A stretch of DNA of 58,719 bases from an uncultured Anaeromassilibacillus sp. (GTDB lineage: Bacteria; Bacillota; Clostridia; Oscillospirales; Acutalibacteraceae), in contig CAKNKY010000009.1 of assembly GCA_930987725.1 (NCBI GenBank), positions 1-58,719 on the forward strand, written 5' to 3'. Made by a program: the position numbers and the translations under genes. Below the pieces are notes generated by a model. That model saw only the letters and a program-made list of their open reading frames with translations, had not been told where the DNA came from and did no database searches. Positions 16,049 to 24,284 of the stretch are shown piece by piece. Each line of letters starts with the position of its first letter. The first letter of the stretch is position 1.

Positions 16049-16079
16049 GGCGGCTTGTGAAAACAAGCCGCCGTCTTTT
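16049..16079 (+). terminator. Terminator after the PRTase-like gene
   Basis: A 10-bp stem (16049-16058 with 16063-16072) closed by a GAAA tetraloop and followed by GTCTTTT. Confidence 0.85.
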
Positions 16080-16115
16080 GCCCGCTGCATGTTCCGCCTG
16101 TGAGGAGGAACTTTT

Positions 16116-16733
16116 TTGCTCAACGAAAATGGCTTTAACGAGTGGGCTTCCGCATATGACGAAAGTGTGAGGGAAAGTGCGCAGGAAGAATCCTATCCCT
16201 TCGCCGGATACGGCAAAGTACTGGAAACAATCTTTCAAGCGGCGTCAGCCGGCCCCGGGAAAAAACTGCTTGATGTTGGTTTTGGCACCGCTGCTCTGGC
16301 ACATCGCTTTTACAGCGCAGGGGCTGAAATATCCGGCATAGATTTTTCCGAAACCATGTGTGAAATCGCACAGAGGAAAATGCCGAAAGCACGCCTGATC
16401 CAGCACGATTTTTCAAATGGATTTCCGTCCGTATGGAAGGAAGAACGATTTGACTGCATTGTCTGCACGTATGCGATTCATCATCTCACACCGGAAAAGC
16501 AGATCCGTTTTTTGCACGAATTGCTTGCACATCTTTCGGATTCCGGCGTTCTCCTGATTGGAGACGTGGCTTTCGAAACGGCACAGGAACGCGAAATCTG
16601 CCGATGCACAGTCGGGGAAGAGTGGGACGAGGAGGAATCGTATCCTGCCGCAGAGGAATGGAAAACAGAATTTCCTCACCTCTTGTTCCGCAAAATTTCT
16701 TTTTGTGCAGGCGTTTTTCTTCTCCGTCCCTGA
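16116..16733 (+). CDS. Class I SAM-dependent methyltransferase, YrrT-like
   Basis: This is a 205-residue Rossmann-fold methyltransferase. The SAM-binding motif I is KKLLDVGFGTAALA (about 49-62), followed by the acidic GIDFSETM and a later IQHDFSNGF. The N-terminus FNEWASAYDESV matches the YrrT/UbiE-like subgroup of Firmicutes, which in Bacillus sits near methionine/cysteine recycling genes. No such genes are nearby here. The start is TTG at 16116, six bases after GAGGAGGAA; the first in-frame ATG lies deep in the protein. It is convergent with the ATPase operon across a shared terminator. Substrate unknown. No separate promoter was found in the short gap after 16079. Confidence 0.78.
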   Translation: MLNENGFNEWASAYDESVRESAQEESYPFAGYGKVLETIFQAASAGPGKKLLDVGFGTAALAHRFYSAGAEISGIDFSETMCEIAQRKMPKARLIQHDFSNGFPSVWKEERFDCIVCTYAIHHLTPEKQIRFLHELLAHLSDSGVLLIGDVAFETAQEREICRCTVGEEWDEEESYPAAEEWKTEFPHLLFRKISFCAGVFLLRP

Positions 16734-16757
16734 ACCATCTCGCTTTAGACTGATATG

Positions 16758-16796
16758 AAAAAGGAGCGCACGGTTTGAAACCGTGCGCTCCTTTTT
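16758..16796. terminator. Bidirectional terminator between the methyltransferase and the V-ATPase operon
   Basis: A near-perfect palindrome (16758-16776 with 16778-16796) has A5 on the left and T6 on the right, so it works as a strong intrinsic terminator in both directions. It ends the convergent transcripts. Confidence 0.93.
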
Positions 16797-16810
16797 TGGG
16801 AACGAAGCAA

Positions 16811-17449
16811 TCATCGCTCCGCTGCCTGTTCTTTCTTTCTGGCTTTCTGGCTCTTGATCACCTTCAAGCGCGAGAATTCCTCACGATCCTTTTCTTCCAA
16901 GGCGTCGGAAATGAATTTCACCGTTGCCTCAAAGCGCGGGATCATAATATTCTTCAGGGCGTTTGCGCGTTTCTGCGTCTTCTTGATGGCATCCGCCAGA
17001 CGATAGACGCTGTTCTCCACTTCCGCAAGCTCCGCTGTCAGCCGCTTGACTTCATTGAAGCGTTCATAAGCGCGGTCCATCATGGAGTTTGTGTTGGAAA
17101 GGCCATAGGGAATGTTTGTGTCCCCTTTCTCCTCGAGAGAGACCATGGGGATTTCCACACCCATCACGCTGCGGTATGCTACGCGCAGAGAATCGTCAAG
17201 CGGTACGGTCCGCGAAATTTCCTGGCAAATGCCGAGGGAAATATTAGCTGTTTGCAGCGCCTTATATGCCTGCGCATACGTCAGATCAATTTTATCCTGA
17301 ATGGCCGAAGCGCGGTCAATAAGCGCCATCATTTCACGGATCAGAATGTTCCGCTTTCGATCCAGCAGTTCAAAGCCCGTGCGGGACAATTCCAGCGACT
17401 TTTTTGTCGCAAGCAAATTGCCTTTGGTGGGTACGGTCTGTACCGCCAT
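16811..17449 (-). CDS. ntpD: V/A-type ATPase central stalk subunit D
   Basis: Subunit D is the long antiparallel coiled coil that forms the rotor shaft inside the A3B3 head. The 212-residue protein opens with the family signature VPTKGNLLATKKSLELS and continues as long helices that end RLKVIKSQKARKKEQ. The ATG is preceded by AGGAGGCGTAACCC, which itself overlaps the end of the B gene (three-base gap). It is the last gene of the operon and is followed by the bidirectional terminator. Confidence 0.96.
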   Translation of the reverse strand: MAVQTVPTKGNLLATKKSLELSRTGFELLDRKRNILIREMMALIDRASAIQDKIDLTYAQAYKALQTANISLGICQEISRTVPLDDSLRVAYRSVMGVEIPMVSLEEKGDTNIPYGLSNTNSMMDRAYERFNEVKRLTAELAEVENSVYRLADAIKKTQKRANALKNIMIPRFEATVKFISDALEEKDREEFSRLKVIKSQKARKKEQAAER

Positions 17450-17452
17450 GGG

Positions 17453-18841
17453 TTACGCCTCCTTCTGTCCGGGGCGATAGTACTGATCCAGCAGTTTTTC
17501 ATCGACGCGATCCAGTTCCTCACGCGGAAGCGTGGACAGCAGCCTCCAACCAAGGTCAAGGCTTTCATCGATAGAGCGATTTTCATTCGCTCCCTGCGTA
17601 ATAAATTGCTGCTCAAACAGTCTGCCAAACTCCAGATATTTCTTGTCGGTGGGGGAGAGCTCTTCCTCACCGATAACGGAAGCCAGCGAACGGGCATCCA
17701 TCACCTTCGCATAAGAAGCGAAAAGCTGGTTGGAAAGTGCGGAATGATCGGCACGCGTATAGCCTTCGCCGATGCCGTCCTTCATCAGACGGGAAAGGGA
17801 GGGAAGGATGGAAACCGGCGGATAAACACCGGAATTGTCGAGCGAGCGGTCCAGCACAATCTGGCCCTCCGTAATGTAGCCGGTCAGGTCAGGCACAGGG
17901 TGCGTCACGTCATCGTTCGGCATCGTCAGAATCGGGATCTGCGTCACCGAACCGGACTTGCCGCGCACCATGCCGGCACGTTCATAAAGGGAAGCCAGGT
18001 CGGAGTAAAGATAGCCAGGGAATCCCTTTCTTCCGGGAATTTCGCCTTTACTGGAGCTGAATTCACGCAGCGCCTCAGCGTAAGAAGTCATGTCCGTCAT
18101 GATGACAAGCACATGCATGCCGAGTTCAAACGCAAGATACTCGGCTGCCGTCAGCGCGCAGCGCGGCGTCAGAATACGCTCGATGATCGGGTCGTTCGAA
18201 AGGTTGAGGAACATGACAACCTTCTGCAGAACACCGGACTCATCAAACGAACGGCGGAAATATTCGGCCACATCGTTCTTTGCGCCCATGGCGGCAAACA
18301 CAATGCAGAACTTCTCTTCACCCTCATCGCTGATTCTGGCCTGACGCGCAATCTGCACGGCAAGCTCGTTGTGCTTCATGCCGGAACCGGAGAAGATAGG
18401 CAGCTTCTGGCCGCGGATCAGCGTCATCAGCGTGTCAATGGAAGAGATGCCCGTGTTGATATAGTTCTTCGGGTACACACGGGAAACAGGGTTGATTGGC
18501 GTGCCGTTGATGTTGGCACGGGCCACAGGGTAGATGTCGCCCAGCCCGTCAATCGGGCGGCCGGCGCCGTCAAACACGCGGCCCAACAGTTCGGGGGAAA
18601 GGGCAAGCTCCATCGGATGGCCCTTCAGGCGCGTACGCGTATTGTCAAGGGAGATGCCGCGCGTGCCCTCAAAGACCTGCACCACAATCCGCTTGCCTTC
18701 CATTTGCACAACACGACCCTGACGCATGGTTCCGTCATCCAGGCGGATGTCAACCACTTCTTCGAAGGATGCGCCTTCCACGTCGTCCAGAACAATCAGC
18801 GAACCGTTGATTTCACGGACTCCCAAATAATCGATCAGCAT
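17453..18841 (-). CDS. ntpB: V/A-type ATPase subunit B (non-catalytic nucleotide-binding)
   Basis: Subunit B alternates with A in the hexameric head and holds the non-catalytic nucleotide site. The 462-residue length is usual. [19 protein letters not shown] replaces the Walker A of catalytic subunits, as expected for [21 protein letters not shown] and [12 protein letters not shown] are also typical. AAGGAGG precedes the ATG at 18841. It lies 26 bases after the A subunit stop and directly before D, which gives the usual A-B-D order. Confidence 0.97.
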   Translation of the reverse strand: MLIDYLGVREINGSLIVLDDVEGASFEEVVDIRLDDGTMRQGRVVQMEGKRIVVQVFEGTRGISLDNTRTRLKGHPMELALSPELLGRVFDGAGRPIDGLGDIYPVARANINGTPINPVSRVYPKNYINTGISSIDTLMTLIRGQKLPIFSGSGMKHNELAVQIARQARISDEGEEKFCIVFAAMGAKNDVAEYFRRSFDESGVLQKVVMFLNLSNDPIIERILTPRCALTAAEYLAFELGMHVLVIMTDMTSYAEALREFSSSKGEIPGRKGFPGYLYSDLASLYERAGMVRGKSGSVTQIPILTMPNDDVTHPVPDLTGYITEGQIVLDRSLDNSGVYPPVSILPSLSRLMKDGIGEGYTRADHSALSNQLFASYAKVMDARSLASVIGEEELSPTDKKYLEFGRLFEQQFITQGANENRSIDESLDLGWRLLSTLPREELDRVDEKLLDQYYRPGQKEA

Positions 18842-18867
18842 GATTCAGTCGCCTCCTTGCAAAATGG

Positions 18868-20628
18868 TTATGCTGCCACGAGATCGGCCAGGAGCTTGTC
18901 AATCTCAGCCGTGTATTCGTCAAACATATCAAGGCGATTGTTCGGAATATCGTACTTCATCTTCACAAGCTTGTCAAACAAACCGGTCTGCAGAATGTTG
19001 GAAATCGGCACGCTCGCAGAAATGAGCTGGCGAGCCTTGCGGTAGAGGTGCAGAATCACACGCATCATCTCGCGCTGCTTCTCAAGCGGCACATAAGTGT
19101 CCTCCTGATGGAACGCATTCTGCTGCAGGAACCCGACGCGAATCACGCGGGCGATCTCGATGATGAGCTTCTGATCATCCGGCAGCACGTCGGAGCCAAT
19201 CAGCTTCACGATCTCCATCAGCTTGTTTTCCTCCTGCAGGAGCTGGCTGATGCGGCGGCGGTACTTCACAAAATCTTCGCCGAGGTGTTCGGTATACCAG
19301 GGGTCCAGATCAATAAAGTATTCGCTGTAGCTTTCCGTCCAGTTGATGGCCGGGTAATGACGCGCATAGGCCAAGGCCTTATCAAGCGCCCAGAAGCAGC
19401 GGGTAAAACGCTTCGTGTTCTGGGTAACCGGTTCCGAGAAATCGGAGCCCTGGGGAGAAACAGCGCCGATGATGGTGACGGAACCGTCGGAACCATTCAG
19501 GTTGACGCACATGCTGGCGCGCTCATAGAATTCGGAAAGGCGGCTCGGCAGGTAAGCCGGGAAACCTTCCTCAGCAGGCATTTCCTCAAGGCGGCCGGAG
19601 ATCTCACGAAGAGCCTCGGCCCAGCGGGAGGTGGAGTCTGCCATGATGGCCACATGGTACCCCATGTCGCGGTAATATTCAGCCAGCGTCACGCCGGTGT
19701 AAATGGAAGCCTCACGGGCAGCCACAGGCATGTTACTGGTGTTGGCAATCAGCACTGTGCGGTCCGTCATCGGGCGGCCCGACTTCGGGTCAACCAGTTC
19801 GGAGAATTCCTCCAGAACCTGGCTCATCTCGTTGCCGCGTTCGCCGCAGCCCACATACACAATGATGTCGGCATCGCACCACTTGGCGAGCTGATGCTGC
19901 GTCATGGTTTTGCCGGTGCCAAATCCGCCCGGGATGGCTGCCGTGCCGCCCTTGGCGACAGGGAAGAGCGTGTCAATGACACGCTGGCCGGTGATCAGAG
20001 GCAGCGTCGTCTGCAGACGCTCCTTTACGGGGCGGGGTGTACGAATCGGCCACTTCTGGCACAGGGTCAAGTCATGCGTGTTGCCGTTTTCATCGCGCAG
20101 CACCGCAATGACGTCATGAATTTTGTAGTTGCCGTCCGGTTTCACGGACTCCACCACGCCGCTCAGGGCAGGCGGCACCATGAAGCGGTGCTCAATGATG
20201 GGCGTTTCCGGACACACGGCATAGATATCGCCGCCGTTCAGTTTGTCGCCCGGCTTCACGCGCAGGGTGACAGCCCACTCGCGGTTTTCGTCCAGGGAAG
20301 AAACGCTGCTGCCGCGGGAGATAAAGGAACCGCTTTCTTCCTCAATCGCCTTCAGCGGGCGTTCAATGCCGTCAAAAATATTGTCAAGGATGCCGGGGCC
20401 CAGCGTCACATTCATGGGGCTTCCCGTGCCCACGACAGGTTCGCCGGGGCGCAGGCCCGTCGTTTCCTCATACACCTGAATGGTCGTCAGCTCACTGGTA
20501 ATGCCGATCACTTCGCCGACAAGACGTTCTTCGCCGACGTAAACCATTTCCGTCATGGAAAAGCTGTGTGAATTTCTAACGGTAACGACAGGGCCGTTGA
20601 TCCCGTAAATTACGTTCTGTTCGTTCAT
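18868..20628 (-). CDS. ntpA: V/A-type ATPase catalytic subunit A
   Basis: This is the catalytic ATP-hydrolysing or ATP-synthesising subunit of the soluble head. The P-loop GGFGTGKT lies at about 231-238, the position expected for the family, with GCGERGNEM and SRWAEALREISGRLEEMP downstream. The non-homologous insert typical of V/A-type A subunits is present. The frame is open upstream to a TTG at 20691, but homology begins at MNEQNVIYGINGPVV, so the ATG at 20628 (586 residues) is preferred. AAGGAAGG upstream is rather far from it, and this start is less certain than the others. A 93-base gap with a large stem-loop separates it from subunit E. Confidence 0.95.
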   Translation of the reverse strand: MNEQNVIYGINGPVVTVRNSHSFSMTEMVYVGEERLVGEVIGITSELTTIQVYEETTGLRPGEPVVGTGSPMNVTLGPGILDNIFDGIERPLKAIEEESGSFISRGSSVSSLDENREWAVTLRVKPGDKLNGGDIYAVCPETPIIEHRFMVPPALSGVVESVKPDGNYKIHDVIAVLRDENGNTHDLTLCQKWPIRTPRPVKERLQTTLPLITGQRVIDTLFPVAKGGTAAIPGGFGTGKTMTQHQLAKWCDADIIVYVGCGERGNEMSQVLEEFSELVDPKSGRPMTDRTVLIANTSNMPVAAREASIYTGVTLAEYYRDMGYHVAIMADSTSRWAEALREISGRLEEMPAEEGFPAYLPSRLSEFYERASMCVNLNGSDGSVTIIGAVSPQGSDFSEPVTQNTKRFTRCFWALDKALAYARHYPAINWTESYSEYFIDLDPWYTEHLGEDFVKYRRRISQLLQEENKLMEIVKLIGSDVLPDDQKLIIEIARVIRVGFLQQNAFHQEDTYVPLEKQREMMRVILHLYRKARQLISASVPISNILQTGLFDKLVKMKYDIPNNRLDMFDEYTAEIDKLLADLVAA

Positions 20629-20651
20629 TCGGATGTCATCGCCTTCCTTCA

Positions 20652-20687
20652 AGGCTTCCTTCCGCCCTAGAAGGGCGGGGAAAGCCT
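20652..20687 (-). promoter_or_regulatory. Stem-loop in the gap upstream of ntpA
   Basis: A 7-bp perfect stem (20662-20668 with 20672-20678) with a 3-base loop is extended by a second 6-bp helix (20652-20657 with 20682-20687). It sits just before the A subunit start in the largest gap of the operon. It could stabilise the downstream mRNA, attenuate, or shape initiation. Confidence 0.4.
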
Positions 20688-20721
20688 GCAACTTCAGCCT
20701 GGTCTGCCGGGAACAGGCGGC

Positions 20722-21345
20722 TCAGCCCACTGAAAGCTGAGAAGCTTCTTCGAACCAATCACGCTGGTTTTCCAGCATGGAATCAAGCGTGGAATCAATC
20801 TCCAAGCGCAGAGAAGGACTTTCCGCGCAAAAACCGCCGATTGAAATGGAGGAATCCTCACGGAACACACAAGGTGCGCCGTAGGCCTTCCGGATCGTCT
20901 CCTGAAACGCCTGATCCTTCTTGTTCAGAAGGAAGACAACGTCCTCAGGGAAGGGGAGACCGGCGTCCTCACTGCGGCGGGCGAACGCATCATGCGCTGC
21001 TTTTGCATAGCGCGTCAGCAGGGCAGAATAGCGATCGCTTTCCGTCTCCTTGCGGAGGATGTCAGCCGCCTGCGCAAACACCTTCTCTGCGATCCGGGAA
21101 CGCTTTTCGAGCAGAGCGCGCCGCCCGTCCATTTCGCGCCGCGCCATTTCCCGGGAAATCCGGCCGCGCATCTGCGCCATTTCCTTCTGGATCAGGTGGT
21201 AAGCCTCCGCCAGCACCTCATTGCTGGCTTCTTCCAGTTCTTTCTTTTTAAAAGCAGCGACTTCCTGTTCAATCTTCTCTCGCTGCTCCATGGCATAGTG
21301 ATTGATTGCCTGATGAAATTTTGCCAATTTTTCTTCGTTGGCCAT
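20722..21345 (-). CDS. ntpE: V/A-type ATPase peripheral stalk subunit E
   Basis: Subunit E pairs with the small H/G-type coiled-coil subunit to form the peripheral stalk. The 207-residue protein has a long charged N-terminal helix (about 1-110, EKLAKFHQAINHYAMEQRE onward) and a globular C-terminal domain with SISIGGFCAESPSLRLEID and IDSTLDSMLENQRDWFE, typical of the family. GGGAGG precedes the ATG. It lies between F and A in the operon. Confidence 0.92.
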   Translation of the reverse strand: MANEEKLAKFHQAINHYAMEQREKIEQEVAAFKKKELEEASNEVLAEAYHLIQKEMAQMRGRISREMARREMDGRRALLEKRSRIAEKVFAQAADILRKETESDRYSALLTRYAKAAHDAFARRSEDAGLPFPEDVVFLLNKKDQAFQETIRKAYGAPCVFREDSSISIGGFCAESPSLRLEIDSTLDSMLENQRDWFEEASQLSVG

Positions 21346-21378
21346 AGGGAAACCTCCCGTCTCCGCCGTGCGAGGCGG

Positions 21379-21687
21379 TCAGATCTTAACGCCGATTGCC
21401 TCGCGCACATAGCGGGTAATAGAATCCTTTGTGCGCCCGTTTCCGTGACGATCCGGGATTTCCACAATCAGCGGCCGTTTCTGATTGAGCTTCAGGTCAT
21501 AAATCAGCTCCGGGCAGAGCTGCAGAAGCGTTTCGGTAATCAGAACCACAGCCACATCTTCCATTGCCATTGCGCTGCGCAGGGCTTTTTCCACTTCCTC
21601 GCGTTCATGCACAACGACGCCGTCAATCCCGGCCAGGCGCATCCCAACCTGGGTATCCACGTTATCGCTAATCAGATAAAATCGCAA
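21379..21687 (-). CDS. ntpF: V/A-type ATPase central stalk subunit F
   Basis: Subunit F binds the D rotor shaft. The conserved start of the family is FYLISDNVDTQVGMRLAG, a Rossmann-like fold; VVLITETLLQLCPELI and PLIVEIPDRHG follow. The frame is open to an ATG at 21741, but the TTG at 21687 has AGGTG at good spacing and gives the usual length of about 102 residues with the N-terminus at the first strand, so it is preferred. Some nomenclatures call this subunit G. It is downstream of K and upstream of E. Confidence 0.9.
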   Translation of the reverse strand: MRFYLISDNVDTQVGMRLAGIDGVVVHEREEVEKALRSAMAMEDVAVVLITETLLQLCPELIYDLKLNQKRPLIVEIPDRHGNGRTKDSITRYVREAIGVKI

Positions 21688-21793
21688 CGGTGCACCTGCT
21701 TTCTCCGTGTAACTGCGCTCTCCCGCCAAACCGGGGAGCATCGCTGCGGGGGTAAAAAGCCCCCGCCATGTGGCAGGGGGCTGAAAGAGCCTC

Positions 21794-22243
21794 TCAGCAC
21801 TTCATCCAAATCAGGATAGCGATCAGCAGGCCGTACAGAGCAATACCTTCGCCCAGAGCAACGAAAATCATTGCTTTACCAAAGGCCTTCGGGTCTTCGC
21901 TCGTGGCGCCGATGGCAGCCGGAGCAGCAGAAGCAACAGCAATACCGCCGCCAACACCTGCAATGCCGACAGCCAGAGCAGCGGCCACCAGACCAAGGCC
22001 GTTCGTGGAAGTCGTGGAAGCGGTGTCATCCGTCTGAGCAGTAGTCGTAGTGGGTTCGGTCGATTCCGCAGCATAGGTGGAGCCGACCGGCAGGGCAAAG
22101 GAAAGAACGCAGACAGCCAGGAAGCTGAGCAGCTGCAGAGCAAACGCACGGCTGCGCTTTGCGCCGCGGCGCACGGAACGCACAGCCAGGATGGCGGAAA
22201 CAATCAGGAACGCGGTGGGAAGAGCAATATACAGTGCAGTCAT
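21794..22243 (-). CDS. ntpK: V/A-type ATPase membrane rotor subunit K (proteolipid c)
   Basis: This subunit forms the ion-carrying membrane ring. The ATG at 22243 is preceded by GGAGG, while the frame is open to 22273. The 149-residue protein has two N-terminal hydrophobic helices (about 3-22 and 35-58), a Thr-rich linker (about 60-80) and a C-terminal proteolipid hairpin. That hairpin runs from GLGLVAAALAVGIAGVGGG through the loop SEDPKAFGKA to ALGEGIALYGLLIAILI, which contains the ion-binding Glu. The N-terminal half is not an obvious copy of the C-terminal hairpin and lacks an acidic residue. No Gln is seen in the hairpin helices, which argues against a classic sodium ring (inference). Confidence 0.92.
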   Translation of the reverse strand: MTALYIALPTAFLIVSAILAVRSVRRGAKRSRAFALQLLSFLAVCVLSFALPVGSTYAAESTEPTTTTAQTDDTASTTSTNGLGLVAAALAVGIAGVGGGIAVASAAPAAIGATSEDPKAFGKAMIFVALGEGIALYGLLIAILIWMKC

Positions 22244-22323
22244 GATGAAAAACCTCCAAAACACTTTCAGCAAAATTGATCTTTGAACGGCGGCCTGAAC
22301 AGGCCGAATGATACCATTGGGAA

Positions 22324-24270
22324 TTAGCTCTTCTGGCCCACAACAATGGGGCTGAAGGAGCGCCCGCCGCCCTCAAAGAAGCGGCTGAACATTTCATAGA
22401 ATTCCAGACGCATGACCTGAATGCCGACCAGCAGTCCTTCCATGCCCATCACAATGATGTTGCCGAGAACAACGATCAACAGGTAGCCGATGCCGGAAGA
22501 CATATCCGCCAGGGTGAACACCATTGTCATCATGCCGGCATGCACCAGCACAAACGCGCCAACACGCAGGAAAGAAATGGTGTTGCTCGCGTACCCGAGC
22601 AGAACTTCAAACAACTCAAAGAAATTCTCCACAATGTAGCCGCCCCAGCTCTCCGGCTTCCAGTCGGGCTTGCGCTCCACCAGAGCGCCGAGAACACCGG
22701 CAAACATGATCACCAGCAGCGGCAGTACAATGAGAAGGACAATGTAGACAGGCGTCACAATCTGCCAGCCGAATGCGAGCTGGCCGCCGAAACCGACCAC
22801 AATGCCGCCATAGAAGAGGAAACCTGCGATGCCGTTCGGTCCAAACAGCGCGCTTTCCCATTTTCTGCGCTTGAGAGAGCAGATGATGTTGATCAGAATG
22901 GCGCAGAGGACAAGGAAAATACCAATGCACACGGCAGCCAGAATAATTTCGATTGTCGTATTGGCTTCCATGACTTCAATCGGCTTCTCCGAAAGACCGA
23001 ACAGGGCGCTGTACATCGGGTCCAGCACATGCTCGTATCCGAACACAGAACCATACACCAGGCCAAACACGGCGGAGGAAATACCGCAGGGAATCAGCGC
23101 CTTTCCGAGCGCCATCTGCTTGAATTTCCACATCAGCGCACCCACAATGGACACGCAGATGCCCTGGCCCACATCACCAAACATGATGCCGAACAGCAGC
23201 ACATAGGTGATCGCCACAAAGGGCGTCGGGTCAAGCTCGTCATACTGCGGCAGGCCGAACATGTTCACAAAGAATTCGAACGCGCGCACGGGCTTCTTGT
23301 TTTCCAGTTGAACCGGGGGAGAGTGCTCCAGCTCGTTCTCTGCATTTTCCAGCGTGTAATCCACACCTTCCAGCTTATCGAGCGCCGCACAGAAGCTCTT
23401 TTCGCGCTTTGCGGGGATCCATCCCGTGAGGATGAAATTGTCGTTGTAGCGCGCGGCATACCGGCGGATGGAGAAGTAGACGGACTGCCGGTTGAGGAAG
23501 GAATACACACGCTGGAGTTCCTTGCGCTCTTTTTTCCAAAGCTCCTCAATCCGGTTGTCAACCGACTTGATTTTCTCCTGGGCCTGTTTCTTCTTTTCCT
23601 GCAGATCCTCCACCATGTGCTCCGGCGTGCTGTGCAGCTCGGAAAGGCGGACGCGTTCAAAGTAAAGACTCGAGAAAATCCGGTCCACTTCGGCAGCATT
23701 CTCTACCGGGGTAAAATAAACGCCCCAGTATTGAATGTCGTCAGAAGTGCAGGGAAAGAACATGACATACGGGTTGTCGTGATAATGATTGAGCTTTTCG
23801 TAGCTGTCCTTCGGCAGGCGGCCAAAGCGGAACTTGATATACGCACAGTCATGGATGGCATCGAGGTCAAGGTCAAGACCGGTAAAGTGGCTTGTCTCCT
23901 CGATGTCGCGCGTGCAATCCTGAACTTCCGCCTGGGCTGCCGCCCGTTCGTTCTGAAGAGACTCAAATTCCTCGCAGAAACGGGAAACGTAATCCCCCCA
24001 TTCCTCTTTGTCATAGTGCAGCTTGCTCAGCGCGTCACGGGGGAGAAGCTCCATCTGCTTACGTGCGCCGGAGATGACATCGGTCAGCCTTTGCAGCGGC
24101 TCCGTGTAAGGATTTTCATCGGTGATGGGGGAAAACTTCTCCGTGTCGGAATAAAACGAAAGCGAGTTATCAGGATGGAAGCAGCAGGAATCCCCGCACA
24201 CGGCCGTGACACCGTCAAGGTCCGCCATTCTTCCAATGATGCTGATAACTTTCATTTTTAAGACGGCCAA
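22324..24270 (-). CDS. ntpI: V/A-type ATPase membrane stator subunit I (a)
   Basis: Subunit I provides the ion half-channels and anchors the peripheral stalks. The 648-residue protein has a cytoplasmic N-terminal half with coiled coils (about 90-125 and 220-270) and a C-terminal half with about seven or eight membrane helices, including YVLLFGIMFGDVGQGI and ILLGYASNTISFLRVGAFVL motifs in the last helices. The start is TTG at 24270 behind GGGAGGTG; MAVLKMKVISIIG is the expected N-terminus, so the upstream ATG at 24288 is rejected. It overlaps or abuts the C subunit stop. Confidence 0.95.
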   Translation of the reverse strand: MAVLKMKVISIIGRMADLDGVTAVCGDSCCFHPDNSLSFYSDTEKFSPITDENPYTEPLQRLTDVISGARKQMELLPRDALSKLHYDKEEWGDYVSRFCEEFESLQNERAAAQAEVQDCTRDIEETSHFTGLDLDLDAIHDCAYIKFRFGRLPKDSYEKLNHYHDNPYVMFFPCTSDDIQYWGVYFTPVENAAEVDRIFSSLYFERVRLSELHSTPEHMVEDLQEKKKQAQEKIKSVDNRIEELWKKERKELQRVYSFLNRQSVYFSIRRYAARYNDNFILTGWIPAKREKSFCAALDKLEGVDYTLENAENELEHSPPVQLENKKPVRAFEFFVNMFGLPQYDELDPTPFVAITYVLLFGIMFGDVGQGICVSIVGALMWKFKQMALGKALIPCGISSAVFGLVYGSVFGYEHVLDPMYSALFGLSEKPIEVMEANTTIEIILAAVCIGIFLVLCAILINIICSLKRRKWESALFGPNGIAGFLFYGGIVVGFGGQLAFGWQIVTPVYIVLLIVLPLLVIMFAGVLGALVERKPDWKPESWGGYIVENFFELFEVLLGYASNTISFLRVGAFVLVHAGMMTMVFTLADMSSGIGYLLIVVLGNIIVMGMEGLLVGIQVMRLEFYEMFSRFFEGGGRSFSPIVVGQKS

Positions 24271-24284
24271 ACAAACACCTCCCT

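Noticed and set aside
16775-19045. A 756-codon plus-strand frame across ntpD and ntpB
   Set aside because: It begins in the bidirectional terminator and is antisense to two clear ATPase subunits. No ribosome site and no recognisable domain.
19048-20571. A 507-codon plus-strand frame opposite ntpA
   Set aside because: Shadow of the highly conserved catalytic A subunit.
20629-20691. N-terminal extension of ntpA to a TTG
   Set aside because: The extension is encoded by the stem-loop region and does not fit the family; MNEQNVIYGINGPVV is the usual N-terminus. Some doubt remains because the ribosome site for 20628 is poorly spaced.
22540-24261. A 573-codon plus-strand frame opposite ntpI
   Set aside because: Antisense shadow of a well-supported gene; composition is His/Arg-rich without motifs.
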